A stretch of DNA of 64,000 nucleotides, from NCBI RefSeq assembly GCF_001854805.1, contig NZ_MBLO01000125.1, forward strand, positions 1 to 64,000. Direction: 5' to 3'. Below the pieces are notes generated by a model that searched no databases, had not been told where the DNA came from, and saw only the letters and a list, made by a program, of their open reading frames with translations. This stretch comes from Pseudofrankia coriaricola. Its GTDB lineage: Bacteria > Actinomycetota > Actinomycetes > Frankiales > Frankiaceae. This document shows, one piece after another, positions 43,509-52,695 of this stretch; the first letter of the stretch is position 1, and the number at the start of each line of letters is the position of its first letter. The position numbers and the translations under genes were made by a program.

Positions 43509-44993
43509 ATGCCAGCCGCCACCCCCGGCGTGCCCGCCGGCCCGTCCACCGGTCCGTCCTCCGGGCTTTCCCCCCAGGAGCCTCTTGGCGGCGTCTCGGC
43601 CGAGCTCGCCACCGACGTCGCCGGACGGGTACGGGCGCTGATGCCGCGCGCCCGTGACGAGCTCGCCGAGCTCGTCGCCATCCCGACCGTCTTCGATCCC
43701 CGGCTGGGGCCGTCGGCCGACTGCGTGCGCGGCGCGGGCCTCGTCGCGGACGCGCTGCGCGACGCCGGGCTGCCGGACGTGCGGCTGGTGGAGACGCCGG
43801 ACGGCTCCACGGCGGCGATCGGCCACCGGCCGGCGCCCCCCGGCGCGCCGACCGTGCTGTTCTACGCCCACTACGACGTCCAGCCTCCGGGCGACGAGGC
43901 GAGCTGGGACAGCCCGCCCTTCACGCTGACCGAGCGGGACGGCCGCTGGTATGGCCGGGGCGCCGCCGACTGCAAGGGCAACCTGATGGCCCACCTCACC
44001 GCGCTGCGGGCGGTCGGAAACTCGACTTCCCCCACATCCAGCCTTCGGCAGGATGTGGGGACCCCTGTCCCAGTCGGGATCAAGGTCGTCGTCGAAGGCT
44101 CCGAGGAACAGGGCACCGGGGGACTCGAGCGGTTCGTCGAGCAGAACCCGGACCTGCTGGCCGCGGACACGATCGTGATCTGCGACTCGGGCAACGTCGC
44201 CGTGGGCGTGCCGACGTTGACGACGGTGCTGCGCGGCCTGGTCAGCGCTGTCGTCCGCGTGACGACCGGCACCAGCGGCATGCACAGCGGCATGTTCGGC
44301 GGCCCGACGCCGGACGCCCTGCTGGCGCTGGTCGCGATGCTCGCGACGCTGCACAACGAGGCGGGCGACGTCACCATCCCCGGGCTCGCCAACGGCGGGG
44401 TGTGGAACGGCGAGCCCTACCCTGAGGAGCGGCTACGCGCCGACGCGCACGTGCTCCCCGAGGTGGGCCTGCTCGGAAGCGGCACCGTCGCCGACCAGCT
44501 CTGGGCCCGGCCGGCGTTGACGGTCATCGGCATGGAGGTACCGCCGCTGACCGGCGCGCCGTCGGCGGTGCAGCCGGCTGCCGCGGCCCGGCTGAACCTG
44601 CGGGTCCCGCCGGGCGTCGACCCGGAGGCCGCCTACGGGCTGCTCGCCGACCACCTGCGCGCGGTCGCGCCGTGGCATGTCCGGGTGGAGATCGAGCTGG
44701 AGGGCATCGGCGCGTCGTTTCGCGCCGAGACCGACGGGCCCGGCTACCGCGCGATAACGGCGGCGCTGGCGACGGCCTATGGGCGGCCGGTCACCACAGC
44801 GGGGCAGGGGGGCGGGATCCCGCTGTGCGACACGTTCGCGCGGACCTACCCGGATTCGGAGATCATGCTGATCGGCGTCTCCGAGCCGGCCTGCCTCATC
44901 CACGCCCCCAACGAGAGCGTCGCCCCCAGCGAGATCGAACAGATCGCGCTGGCCGAGGCGCTCTTCCTGCTCGGCCATCCCACAACGGGCTGA
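43509..44993 (+). CDS. M20-family metallopeptidase (dipeptidase)
   Basis: 494 residues. Zinc ligands lie in FYAHYDVQPP (His), RGAADCKGN (Asp), VEGSEEQG (Glu pair), ICDSGN (Asp) and the C-terminal LIHAPNES (His). The inserted dimerisation domain spans about residues 230-385. Close relatives cleave dipeptides or carnosine-like substrates. Between VGN and VGIKVVVEGSEEQ there are about 15 unusual residues (STSPTSSLRQDVGTPVP) encoded by a palindromic insert. The neighbouring hydantoinase subunit suggests amide or peptide catabolism. Confidence 0.9.
   Translation: MPAATPGVPAGPSTGPSSGLSPQEPLGGVSAELATDVAGRVRALMPRARDELAELVAIPTVFDPRLGPSADCVRGAGLVADALRDAGLPDVRLVETPDGSTAAIGHRPAPPGAPTVLFYAHYDVQPPGDEASWDSPPFTLTERDGRWYGRGAADCKGNLMAHLTALRAVGNSTSPTSSLRQDVGTPVPVGIKVVVEGSEEQGTGGLERFVEQNPDLLAADTIVICDSGNVAVGVPTLTTVLRGLVSAVVRVTTGTSGMHSGMFGGPTPDALLALVAMLATLHNEAGDVTIPGLANGGVWNGEPYPEERLRADAHVLPEVGLLGSGTVADQLWARPALTVIGMEVPPLTGAPSAVQPAAAARLNLRVPPGVDPEAAYGLLADHLRAVAPWHVRVEIELEGIGASFRAETDGPGYRAITAALATAYGRPVTTAGQGGGIPLCDTFARTYPDSEIMLIGVSEPACLIHAPNESVAPSEIEQIALAEALFLLGHPTTG
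44018..44072. repeat. In-frame palindromic insert inside the M20 peptidase gene
   Basis: Hairpin CCCCACATCC (44030-44039) / GGATGTGGGG (44051-44060) with an inner GCC-TTC-GGC. Flanks TCGACTTCC and GGGGACCCCTG resemble those of the 103-bp repeat (GTCGCTCCCC .. GGGGACCCCTG at 19611-19657), suggesting a related mobile hairpin that landed in a surface loop. Confidence 0.65.
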
Positions 44994-45103
44994 CCAGCGG
45001 GAGAGACACATCATGATCGACGTGAGGCGGGTACCACAATCACCTCGCAAGACCGGCAACCCAGCTCCGCGCCTGGCATCGCGCGGTGCCATTCTTGGGG
45101 GTC

Positions 45104-48100
45104 ATGGGACCACGGGGGGATGAGGCCACGTCGGCCATGCCCCCGGAGCCCCCGCCGGTGAAGGCGCTGCCCGCGGAACCCCAGTCCGCGGAACCCCAGT
45201 CCGCCCAGCCCGCGTCGCCCGCGGCCCTGTCGTCCACGGCCCTGTCGTCCACGGCCCCGTCGCCCACGACCCCGTCGCCCGCGTCCGTTACCTCCCCCGA
45301 ACCCGCGGTGGCCCAGGCCCCGACGACGGGGACCCTGCCGGACTCGCCGGCCCCGGCGGCTGAGACCGAGGCCGTACCCGCGGCGCCAGCCCGCACGCGG
45401 GCTCCTCGGCGCGCGCCAGCCAGGACGGCGGCGGCGAAGGGCACGGCCGTCACGACCGTGGCGCCGACTGAGCAGGCCACGGCCGAAGGCACACCGGCCG
45501 CGCGGCAGCCTGCTCCCTCGGCCAGGGCGACCCGCGCCCGGCCGACCCACGCCAAGGCCACGCCAGCCGGCGCGGGGACCGACGAGGCGACGACCGGCCC
45601 GACGCCATTCGCCGACGCCACGACCTCGGACGCCACGACCTCGGACGCCACAGCCTCGGACGCCACAGCCTCGGACGCCACAACCGCCACCGCCACGCCC
45701 ACGGAACCACCGAGACCGAAGACGACCCGAACCCGGTCCACCCGTGCCAAGGCGCCCTCCGCCGAGGCGACGGCCGGCGCGCCGGCCGTCGAGGCCGCGC
45801 CGGTCAAGGCCAGCCGCGCCCAGTCGACGCGGAGCCGGGCCAAGGCCGCGCCCGCCACGGCGACGGAGCAGTCACCGCTGCCGGGAGCGACGGCCGGTCC
45901 CGCGCCGGGCAGGGCCGCCCAGCGGGCCGGCGCTGGATTGGCCGGGCTCGCCGACGCAACGCCGGAGCCGGTCGAGACCCGGGTCTCCTCACCGCTCAGT
46001 CCAACAGGCACGGGGGATCTCGGTGAGCTGATCCGCCTGTTGATACCGGATGACCCGACGACCGGCCCGGTCCCGATCCCGGCGCCGCCCCCGGACACCG
46101 GTCCCCTGATCCTCCCCCCGATCGACGGCCCGTTCCTGACGCCGATGGCCGACGAGACGGGGCCGCTTACCGTTCCACTCGCCTACCGCGGGTGGGACAG
46201 CCCGACCGCTCCTGGCGGCGCGCCGGACGACGCCACCGCGCCGACGAGCCCTGGGGGTGCTGGCCTGGCCGGCCAGGCCACGGCGCCAGTCGGTGGGAGC
46301 ACCACCGGTGAGAGCGCCGTCGGTGAGCCCACCACCGTGGCCGCCGCGGAATGGCCCGTCGCGGCAGCCGCCGCGACGCGGCCGGGTGGGGCCGAGCCCG
46401 ACGCGGAGGGATTCGCGGTCGTCGGAGTGTTGGAGCAGCGGCGGCGCCGGTGGCCCTGGACCCGTTGGCGGTGGACACGCCTCCCGCTGCCCGCGTCCTG
46501 GCCACCGCCGGGGCGGGAGCCGTCCTCGCGGCGCTGGCCGCGGGCGCTGCGCTGGTCGCTGGACATGAGCTGGGAGCGGACGCTGCGTCAGCCGCGGTTT
46601 CGGCGCTGGCTCCCCGCCGTGGACTGGGAGGAGACCCTGGGCCGGCCGCGGGGCCGATACCTGCTGCCCGCCCTGATCTGGCCGTCGGCTCCACGCCGAC
46701 CGTCCGAACGGCGCTGGCAGTCGGCCGGGCGCTCGCTGTCCCGGCCGGTCTGGGCCAGGGGCAACGTCGACCGACGGTTCGCGCCGGTCTACGCGGTGGC
46801 CTTCTCGCCAGACGGGCGGCGGCTCGCGACGGCGAGCGGCGATGGCCTCGTCCGGCTATGGAATGTCGCTGACCCGGGCGTGCCCGCGCGAATGTGGGAG
46901 GTCTCGACGAGGTTCGCGGCCGGGCCGGTCGTGGCGTTCTCACCCGACGGCACATGGCTGGCCACGGGCCACGACAACACCCACGCGGTGCTCTGGAAGA
47001 TCGACGAGCTCGCCGGACCCGTTCCGCGCGCGTTGCTCGCTCATCCCGGAGGGCTGACCGGGCTGCACTTCTCGGCGGACGGGCGGCGGCTTGCCGCCGG
47101 CTTCGCCGCGGAGGCCGCCCGGATCTGGGACGTCACGGACCCCACCCACCCCCGCCCGCTGGGCCGCGCGGGTGACTCGCGCCTGATCCGCGCCGCCGCG
47201 ATCTTCCCGAACGGCCGCTGGCTCGCGACCGCGGGCGAGCGGGTCGAGTTCTGGGAGGTCTCGGCCACGCCGGTGCGCCGAATGCACCTGACGGCCGGCG
47301 AGGGCCCGCTGTTGGACGTGGCGGTCGCGCCGGACGGCCGGACGATGGCGGTGGGACGCCTCGACGGCACCGTCGACCTCTGGCACACGATCGACCCGTC
47401 GGCGCCCGCGCCGCGGGCCTCGATCAACGCGCACGCCGGCTGGGTCACGTCGGTCACCTTCAGCGCGGACAGCCGGTGGCTGGCCACTGTGAGCGCGGAG
47501 CACGTCGCGCTGTGGGACCTGCTGGACCCGACCGCCGCGGTCGGGCGGATACGTACCCGACTGCCGGTGACTGCCGTCGCGTTCGCCCCCAAGCGTGGGT
47601 TGCTCGCCGTCGCGAGCCTCGACGGGTCGGTGACCCTGCTGCGCCCGACGACGGAGGCTCATGAGCCGGCCGGCGCGGATGGCCACGCGGCGACGGACGC
47701 CGACGAGGCGCGGGTCCGCGAGGCGCGAGCTGACGACGAGACCGACGCCGAGAAGACCGCGGTCGATGTCGAACCGCTCAGGACCCTCCGCCCGATGGGG
47801 GACACGCCGGCCGCCGGCGGCATCGACCTGCCGGGCAGGCGCCGCCGCGAGCGCCGGACGAACGGTCGGGCAGCGGTCGTCGGGGGCCTCGCGATCGGCC
47901 TGAGCTGCCTGCTTGTCTTCGGTCACCAGCTGGGGCTGCCCCCGGCGCTGCTGCTGGCCGCGGGGATGATCGTCGTGCTGGCACTGGTCGTGGCGACGGG
48001 GCTGGCACTGGCTGCGGCCGTCTGGGCGCCGCCGGCCGCCGGGCCACGCCAGGCGGCTGGCGCGGGTACGCCCGCCGCCCGGTCCGCCGGCCGGCGGACG

Positions 48101-48379
48101 CGCGGTGCGCACACGCGCTCGGCGAGCCGGCCACCCCGGCCGGGGCCGCGGACGGCGACCGACCCGACGACGGCGCGGACGAACGCGGCGGAGCCGGACG
48201 AGGAGCAGCCGCGGGATGCGGGCGCGAGCCCGCTGAGCGCCACGCTCCCGCTTGGCCTCGTCGGCGCCGATGCCGTCGGGACCGAGGACGACGGCATGGG
48301 CGGCCACGCGAATGCCGGGGCCGAAGCCGTCGTGACCAGCCCCTGGAACGTGTCCGAATCAACGCGCCCGATGCCATAA
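45104..48379 (+). CDS. Giant low-complexity, WD40 and membrane-anchored protein
   Basis: 1,091 residues from ATG 45104 (GTG 45086 also possible). Residues 1-320 are Ala/Pro/Thr-rich, with ATTSD and ATASD repeats near 165-200. About 440-550 hold Trp/Arg/Pro-rich segments (RWRWTRLPLPASWPPP, SWERTLRQPRFRRWLPAVDWEETLGRPRGRYLLPALIW). Residues 560-850 carry about six or seven WD40 blades (VYAVAFSPDGRRLATASGDGLVRLWNV, WVTSVTFSADSRWLATVSAEHVALWDL). Two helices near 930-985 would anchor it. WD40 proteins of this kind usually accompany Ser/Thr kinases or signalling platforms, but none is adjacent. No function can be assigned. Confidence 0.85.
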   Translation: MGPRGDEATSAMPPEPPPVKALPAEPQSAEPQSAQPASPAALSSTALSSTAPSPTTPSPASVTSPEPAVAQAPTTGTLPDSPAPAAETEAVPAAPARTRAPRRAPARTAAAKGTAVTTVAPTEQATAEGTPAARQPAPSARATRARPTHAKATPAGAGTDEATTGPTPFADATTSDATTSDATASDATASDATTATATPTEPPRPKTTRTRSTRAKAPSAEATAGAPAVEAAPVKASRAQSTRSRAKAAPATATEQSPLPGATAGPAPGRAAQRAGAGLAGLADATPEPVETRVSSPLSPTGTGDLGELIRLLIPDDPTTGPVPIPAPPPDTGPLILPPIDGPFLTPMADETGPLTVPLAYRGWDSPTAPGGAPDDATAPTSPGGAGLAGQATAPVGGSTTGESAVGEPTTVAAAEWPVAAAAATRPGGAEPDAEGFAVVGVLEQRRRRWPWTRWRWTRLPLPASWPPPGREPSSRRWPRALRWSLDMSWERTLRQPRFRRWLPAVDWEETLGRPRGRYLLPALIWPSAPRRPSERRWQSAGRSLSRPVWARGNVDRRFAPVYAVAFSPDGRRLATASGDGLVRLWNVADPGVPARMWEVSTRFAAGPVVAFSPDGTWLATGHDNTHAVLWKIDELAGPVPRALLAHPGGLTGLHFSADGRRLAAGFAAEAARIWDVTDPTHPRPLGRAGDSRLIRAAAIFPNGRWLATAGERVEFWEVSATPVRRMHLTAGEGPLLDVAVAPDGRTMAVGRLDGTVDLWHTIDPSAPAPRASINAHAGWVTSVTFSADSRWLATVSAEHVALWDLLDPTAAVGRIRTRLPVTAVAFAPKRGLLAVASLDGSVTLLRPTTEAHEPAGADGHAATDADEARVREARADDETDAEKTAVDVEPLRTLRPMGDTPAAGGIDLPGRRRRERRTNGRAAVVGGLAIGLSCLLVFGHQLGLPPALLLAAGMIVVLALVVATGLALAAAVWAPPAAGPRQAAGAGTPAARSAGRRTRGAHTRSASRPPRPGPRTATDPTTARTNAAEPDEEQPRDAGASPLSATLPLGLVGADAVGTEDDGMGGHANAGAEAVVTSPWNVSESTRPMP

Positions 48380-48532
48380 GAAACGTGTACGTCACCTAAA
48401 GCGCCCGTGTTGGCCGCCTGGGTCATCTAGGCTGCGCGGCTGGTACGCCATGGCGCATAAGGGCAACTGACGCTGTCCGTGGTCGTTGTGTGGCCTGACT
48501 ACCACCGAACCCGACATCGACAGGAGACTCCG

Positions 48533-48577
48533 ATGCCAGCGCTGGCTCCGGTACCCGACGCCTCGGCCGGGCGCTGA
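48533..48577 (+). CDS. 14-codon upstream ORF coupled to the peroxiredoxin gene
   Basis: ATG 48533 has an excellent AGGAGA site 5 bases upstream and encodes MPALAPVPDASAGR. Its TGA (48575-48577) is one base before the peroxiredoxin ATG, which has no site of its own. Translation of the enzyme probably depends on reinitiation after this uORF. Confidence 0.5.
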   Translation: MPALAPVPDASAGR

Positions 48578-48578
48578 G

Positions 48579-49055
48579 ATGGCGACGCCCACTGTGGGCC
48601 AGCAGGCCCCCGACTTCACCCTTTCCGGCCTGGTCGTCCACGACGGCGAGACCGCCCGTTCCGACTACACCCTCTCGGCCGCCAAGGGCACCCCGGTCGT
48701 GCTCGCGTTCTACCCCGGCGACGAGACGCCCGTCTGCACGAAGCAGCTGTGCTCGTACGCGGACAGCATGGAGGTGTTCTCGGGCGTCGGTGCCCAGGTC
48801 TGGGGCATCAGCCCGCAGGACCTCGACAGCCACGAGCGGTTCGCCAGGCATCGTGCCCTGTCCTTCCCGCTGCTGGCCGACCCGGACCGTGCCGTGATCC
48901 GCCAGTACGGGATCGCGATGCCCGGTCTTGGGCTGCGCCGCTCGGTGTTCCTCGTGGACGCTGACGGCGTGCTGCGCTGGAAGGACGTCGGCCTGATCGG
49001 CGTCACCTATGCCACCGCCGACAAGATCGGCAAGGAGCTCGCCCGGCTGGGGTGA
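48579..49055 (+). CDS. Peroxiredoxin (AhpC/TSA, BCP-like)
   Basis: 158 residues in the thioredoxin-fold Prx pattern: VGQQAPDFTLSGL, VVLAFYPGDETPVCTKQLCSYAD with the peroxidatic cysteine (PVC) and a second cysteine five residues on, as in atypical 2-Cys BCP proteins. It reduces H2O2 and organic peroxides, drawing electrons from thioredoxin or mycothiol-linked partners. Regulators of the MerR family follow. Confidence 0.9.
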   Translation: MATPTVGQQAPDFTLSGLVVHDGETARSDYTLSAAKGTPVVLAFYPGDETPVCTKQLCSYADSMEVFSGVGAQVWGISPQDLDSHERFARHRALSFPLLADPDRAVIRQYGIAMPGLGLRRSVFLVDADGVLRWKDVGLIGVTYATADKIGKELARLG

Positions 49056-49251
49056 CCAGCGGCCGGCCGTCGTCCCGGCCGCGAGGTTCCGCCGTCGTCT
49101 CCACCACCGCCCCGGCGGAGCTCCGGCCAGCGGGGCCGTCGGGGAACCGTTTCGGCCTGACGCGGTCGATGTGCCGGGCTCGGGCCAACTGTCGTAAAGT
49201 CACCGGCGAGGCCATCGGTATTCGGAACTCGACAGTGAGGTGGGGGCAGCC

Positions 49252-49890
49252 TTGTTCACCGCCCGACGGGATCCGGACGCGTCCACGAACGATGCGGCCA
49301 CGGCTGCCCCGAGCACCGTTCTCCAGATCGGGGATGTGGCCCGACAGGTAGGTCTGTCGTTGCGCACGGTCCGCTTCTACGAGGAAGCCGGGCTGCTCAC
49401 CCCGGTCGGGCGGACTCAGGGCGGCTTCCGTCTCTACGACGAGGACGCCCTGGACCGGCTGCTTCTGATCAAGCGGATGAAGCCCCTCGGCTTCACGCTG
49501 GAGGAGATGCGGTCCCTGCTCGCGGTGCGTGACGAGCTTCGCCTGCCGGACCTGACGGCGGACCGCCAGCATGAGCTGCGGGAGCGGCTGAAGACCTGGG
49601 CGACGCTGGCGGAGGAGAAGCTCGCCGACCTGCGGGCGCGGGCCGGGATCGCGGCGGACTTCGTCGCCGGCCTGCACGACGACGCGTCCCGCCTGCCCGA
49701 CAGCCCGGACGACCTCACGGATGTCGTCGCCCACTCCGGCGCCACCGACACCGCTCCCATCGCCGGTGACAGCGCCACGACCTGCGACGATGGTGACAGT
49801 GACGGCGTCGCGCGCGCCATCACCGCTCACAGCCCAGACGGCCCCGAGCACGACGCGCCTTCGACCGAGACGAGCCCCGACCGGACCTGA
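49252..49890 (+). CDS. MerR-family regulator, first of two
   Basis: 212 residues. MerR HTH: LQIGDVARQVGLSLRTVRFYEEAGLLTPVGRTQGGFRLYDEDALDRLLLIKRMKPLGFTLEEMRSLLAVRDEL, followed by a coiled coil and a Thr/Asp-rich tail of about 65 residues. There are no clustered cysteines, so a metal sensor is unlikely. TTG 49252 has GGGGG at five bases; GTG 49240 would add four residues. It lies 3' of the peroxiredoxin gene and could control it. Confidence 0.85.
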   Translation: MFTARRDPDASTNDAATAAPSTVLQIGDVARQVGLSLRTVRFYEEAGLLTPVGRTQGGFRLYDEDALDRLLLIKRMKPLGFTLEEMRSLLAVRDELRLPDLTADRQHELRERLKTWATLAEEKLADLRARAGIAADFVAGLHDDASRLPDSPDDLTDVVAHSGATDTAPIAGDSATTCDDGDSDGVARAITAHSPDGPEHDAPSTETSPDRT

Positions 49891-50020
49891 CCGTCCGCGC
49901 CGCCGGCGCCGCCACGAGCGGTCACCGATCGGCGCGCAACGGACGCCGGGTGCCTCCGCGCCCGGCAGCGGCACCCGCCGAGCCCACCCGTCCCGCCTCC
50001 AGCATCGAGTAAGGGTTCAG

Positions 50021-50467
50021 TTGTCCAGCACGCATAGCATCCCGTCCCCTGCCAGCGCCGGACGCGAGGTTTACCCGATCGGCGACGTAGCGGACAAGGT
50101 CACCCTGTCGTTGCGCACGACGCGCTTCTACGCCGAGGCCGGCCTGCTCGCCGCCGTCGCCGAGGACGGAGCCGGGGCGCCGCTGTACGACGAGGACGCC
50201 GTCGACCGTCTCCTCCTGGTCAAGAAGATGAAGCCGCTCGGCTTCGCCCTCGACGAGATGCGCGCTCTCATTGCCCTGCGCGACGAGGCGACGAGCGCCG
50301 GCACTCCTCCCGAGCGGCGTGAGGAGCTGCTAGAGCGGCTGCATACCTGGGTCGCTCTCGGCGAGGAGAAGCTGCGCTCCCTCGAAGAGCAGGTCCGCAT
50401 CGCCGAGTCGTTCCTGCACGGCCTGCACGACGACGCACACCGCGCCGGCCGCGCGGCCGGCGACTAG
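50021..50467 (+). CDS. MerR-family regulator, second of two
   Basis: 148 residues. YPIGDVADKVTLSLRTTRFYAEAGLLAAVAEDGAGAPLYDEDAVDRLLLVKKMKPLGFALDEMRALIALRDEA is clearly paralogous to the gene just upstream, without its acidic tail. TTG 50021 is chosen because AAGGG precedes it; the long open frame upstream of it is antisense-like low complexity. The two likely arose by tandem duplication and may form heterodimers. Confidence 0.83.
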   Translation: MSSTHSIPSPASAGREVYPIGDVADKVTLSLRTTRFYAEAGLLAAVAEDGAGAPLYDEDAVDRLLLVKKMKPLGFALDEMRALIALRDEATSAGTPPERREELLERLHTWVALGEEKLRSLEEQVRIAESFLHGLHDDAHRAGRAAGD

Positions 50468-50548
50468 GCCTCGCGGCTCTCCGCCTGCGCCGCCGCCTGG
50501 CCGTGCGCCGGCCGGCTCCCGGCGGAGTCGGACGACGAAGTCGGGGCG

Positions 50549-50923
50549 ATGATGGTCCGTATGCCGACTTTTATTCAGAAGCCGACCGTCGTCGAAGCGG
50601 CGGGCAGCCTGCCGAAGATCATCCGCGAGTACGTGGGCATGGTGAACACCGGTTCGTCCGGTGTGAGCATCGCGCACATGACCAGCCCGTCTGGCTGGGA
50701 GGAGCCGGGCCAGCGGCCCGAGTTCGACGAGTACACGCTGGTACTGCGCGGCGTCCTCACCGTTGAGCACTCCGGTGGGGTGATCGAGGTCGGTGCCGGC
50801 GAGGCCGTCCACACGGCGGCCGGCGAGTGGGTGCGGTACAGCACTCGCGGCGCCGACGGTGCCGACTACATCTCGGTCTGCCTGCCCGCCTTCGCCCCCG
50901 ACACCGTCCACCGCGACGCCTAG
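50549..50923 (+). CDS. Cupin-domain protein
   Basis: 124 residues (or 120 from ATG 50561). It has a single beta-barrel cupin: FDEYTLVLRGVLTVEHSGGVIEVGAGEAVHTAAGEWVRYST. The usual metal-binding HxH is not complete, so it may be a ligand-binding or isomerase-type member rather than a dioxygenase. Similar small cupins occur as ethanolamine or choline-type proteins in actinobacteria. Partner unknown. Confidence 0.8.
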   Translation: MMVRMPTFIQKPTVVEAAGSLPKIIREYVGMVNTGSSGVSIAHMTSPSGWEEPGQRPEFDEYTLVLRGVLTVEHSGGVIEVGAGEAVHTAAGEWVRYSTRGADGADYISVCLPAFAPDTVHRDA

Positions 50924-51090
50924 GCTCCATCCGCCCGCCGGAGCACCGGGATGGACCCGGAGTTCCGCATCGGGGCCGCGGCGGGCGGGCCTCCGACTAC
51001 GATCAGGGGAAACCGTCGCGGCGCCCTCCGGCTGACTGGCTGGCTCCGGAGGGCGGACGCGGCGAGGCCGGTGGCGGTGGGAGGCGACGG

Positions 51091-51801
51091 ATGACGACAT
51101 CGAGCGAGTCACCGCCGCTGTTGCGCCGGCTGGTCGGCGATGCGCTACGCGACTATCGGATGGGCCAGGGCCGGACGCTGCGTGATGTCGCGGCCGCGGC
51201 GCGGGTTTCCGTCCCCTATCTGTCCGAGGTGGAGCGGGGCCGCAAGGAGGCCTCCTCCGAGGTGCTCGCCGCGGTATGCCGCGGGCTGGGCATCCGGCTG
51301 AGCGACCTGCTCGAGCAGGTACGCCGCGAGCTGGTGGAGCGGGAGCCCCGCCAGGAGCCTTCGCGGGCACCGGTTCGGCCGGTGGCCGGCTCGGCGCCCA
51401 CCCGCCCGGTGGCGGGCGCGAAGGCGCCGGCCGCCAGGCCGGCCGCCGCGGCCCGGCCGCTGTCTCCCGCGGCCCCGGTTCGTCTCGTGCGCGCCGCCGA
51501 GCAGGCCATCCCGACTTCGCCCATCCAGCCGGGCCCGACCTGCCAGGTCGGCGCCGCGCACACGCCACCGGCTCGGCCCCTCCGCGCACTTCGACGCCGG
51601 GGGCGCTACGGGCGACCGGGCGGCCTCGGTCCGCGCCAGGCCCTGGCACCGATCGTCCCCACGGCGCCGGGCCGGCCTCCTGCCCGAGCGACCCAGCCCG
51701 GATGCGCGGCGGCCCGGCGCGTTTCGGGGCACCACCGCGCGGTCGGGCACGCCCCTCGTCGTGTCGGCGGCCCCGCGGTCCGGGCGACAGTCATGCTCTG
51801 A
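51091..51801 (+). CDS. ClgR-like XRE regulator with long low-complexity tail
   Basis: 236 residues. The first 90 (LLRRLVGDALRDYRMGQGRTLRDVAAAARVSVPYLSEVERGRKEASSEVLAAVCRGLGIRLSDLLEQVRREL) match ClgR, the actinobacterial activator of Clp protease genes. ClgR proteins are usually short; here the Pro/Ala/Arg-rich C-terminal 145 residues are extra and may be poorly conserved or partly artefactual. ATG 51091 has GGGAGG upstream. Confidence 0.8.
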   Translation: MTTSSESPPLLRRLVGDALRDYRMGQGRTLRDVAAAARVSVPYLSEVERGRKEASSEVLAAVCRGLGIRLSDLLEQVRRELVEREPRQEPSRAPVRPVAGSAPTRPVAGAKAPAARPAAAARPLSPAAPVRLVRAAEQAIPTSPIQPGPTCQVGAAHTPPARPLRALRRRGRYGRPGGLGPRQALAPIVPTAPGRPPARATQPGCAAARRVSGHHRAVGHAPRRVGGPAVRATVML

Positions 51802-51868
51802 CGGACTCGCGGTCGCTGTCGGGCCGCGGCCACCGTCGGGCTTGGGTGACCTCTGCCGGGCCAGTGGA

Positions 51869-52543
51869 CTAGATGGTGCCGTCCCCGTCCCCGTCCTCGT
51901 CCTCACCCGCGGGCCCGGCCCGGTCGTGTGGCGCCGCGGCCGGCCGTGACTCCGGCGGTGTCTGCGCGTCCGCCTGCTTCCGGACGATCGCGGGGATGAC
52001 GGCCCAGAGCAGGACAAGGACCAGCAGGGTCAGCGCACCGGCGATGATCCCCGCGGTGGGGCCGACGACCACGTCGAAGATGAGGGTGACGACGCCGGCG
52101 ACGGCGAGCGCGAGCAGCGCGAGCCCCGCCTGCGCCAACGCGTTCGCCGCCTGGATGAGCAGTTCCTTCTGGTGACGGCGAAACACCGCCCGATGCAGGC
52201 TGACCGGCATCAGCAGAAGGCCCGTCGCCGCGACCGCGAGCAGCACGACGACCAGATAGAGCCCCCGCTGGGCCGAGCTGAGGTCCGAGAACTTCGCCTG
52301 GAACGGGAGCGCCAGCAGGAAGGCCGTCAGCAGCTGCACACCCGTCTGCGCGACGCGGAGCTCCTGTAGCAGCTCGGTCCAGTTCCGGTCACGCCGGTGG
52401 TCCGGCGTCTCTCCGGAGTGGCCGGCGGCGCTGTCGGCGCTGTCGGCCGACGGGACGCGCTGGCCGCTGGCCGCCGGTCCGCCGGATTGGCCGGGTCGAC
52501 CGGCGGCCTCTGGAGACTGGCCGGCTGACCGCTCGCTCACCAC
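51869..52543 (-). CDS. DUF6328-type membrane protein
   Basis: About 224 residues. After an unstructured N-terminus come four hydrophobic helices (TGVQLLTAFLLALPFQ; LYLVVVLLAVAATGLLLMPVSLHRAVF; ALAQAGLALLALAVAGVVTLIFDVV; IIAGALTLLVLVLLWAVIPAIV) and an acidic tail. The family is common in actinobacteria with no known activity. GTG 52543 has GGAGAGG upstream; GTG 52582 is an alternative. Confidence 0.7.
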   Translation of the reverse strand: MVSERSAGQSPEAAGRPGQSGGPAASGQRVPSADSADSAAGHSGETPDHRRDRNWTELLQELRVAQTGVQLLTAFLLALPFQAKFSDLSSAQRGLYLVVVLLAVAATGLLLMPVSLHRAVFRRHQKELLIQAANALAQAGLALLALAVAGVVTLIFDVVVGPTAGIIAGALTLLVLVLLWAVIPAIVRKQADAQTPPESRPAAAPHDRAGPAGEDEDGDGDGTI

Positions 52544-52695
52544 CTCATCCTGCCCTCTCCGAGCAGAGGCGTCATCATCCACGCAATCCGCCAGGCCGGG
52601 CCGCCTCGGACCGCCGTGGCGTGCGGTCCACGTCCCACGACGCGAGATTCTCTGCGCCTAACCGTCCCGTCTGTCCGGCTTGCGAGCATAGGAAC

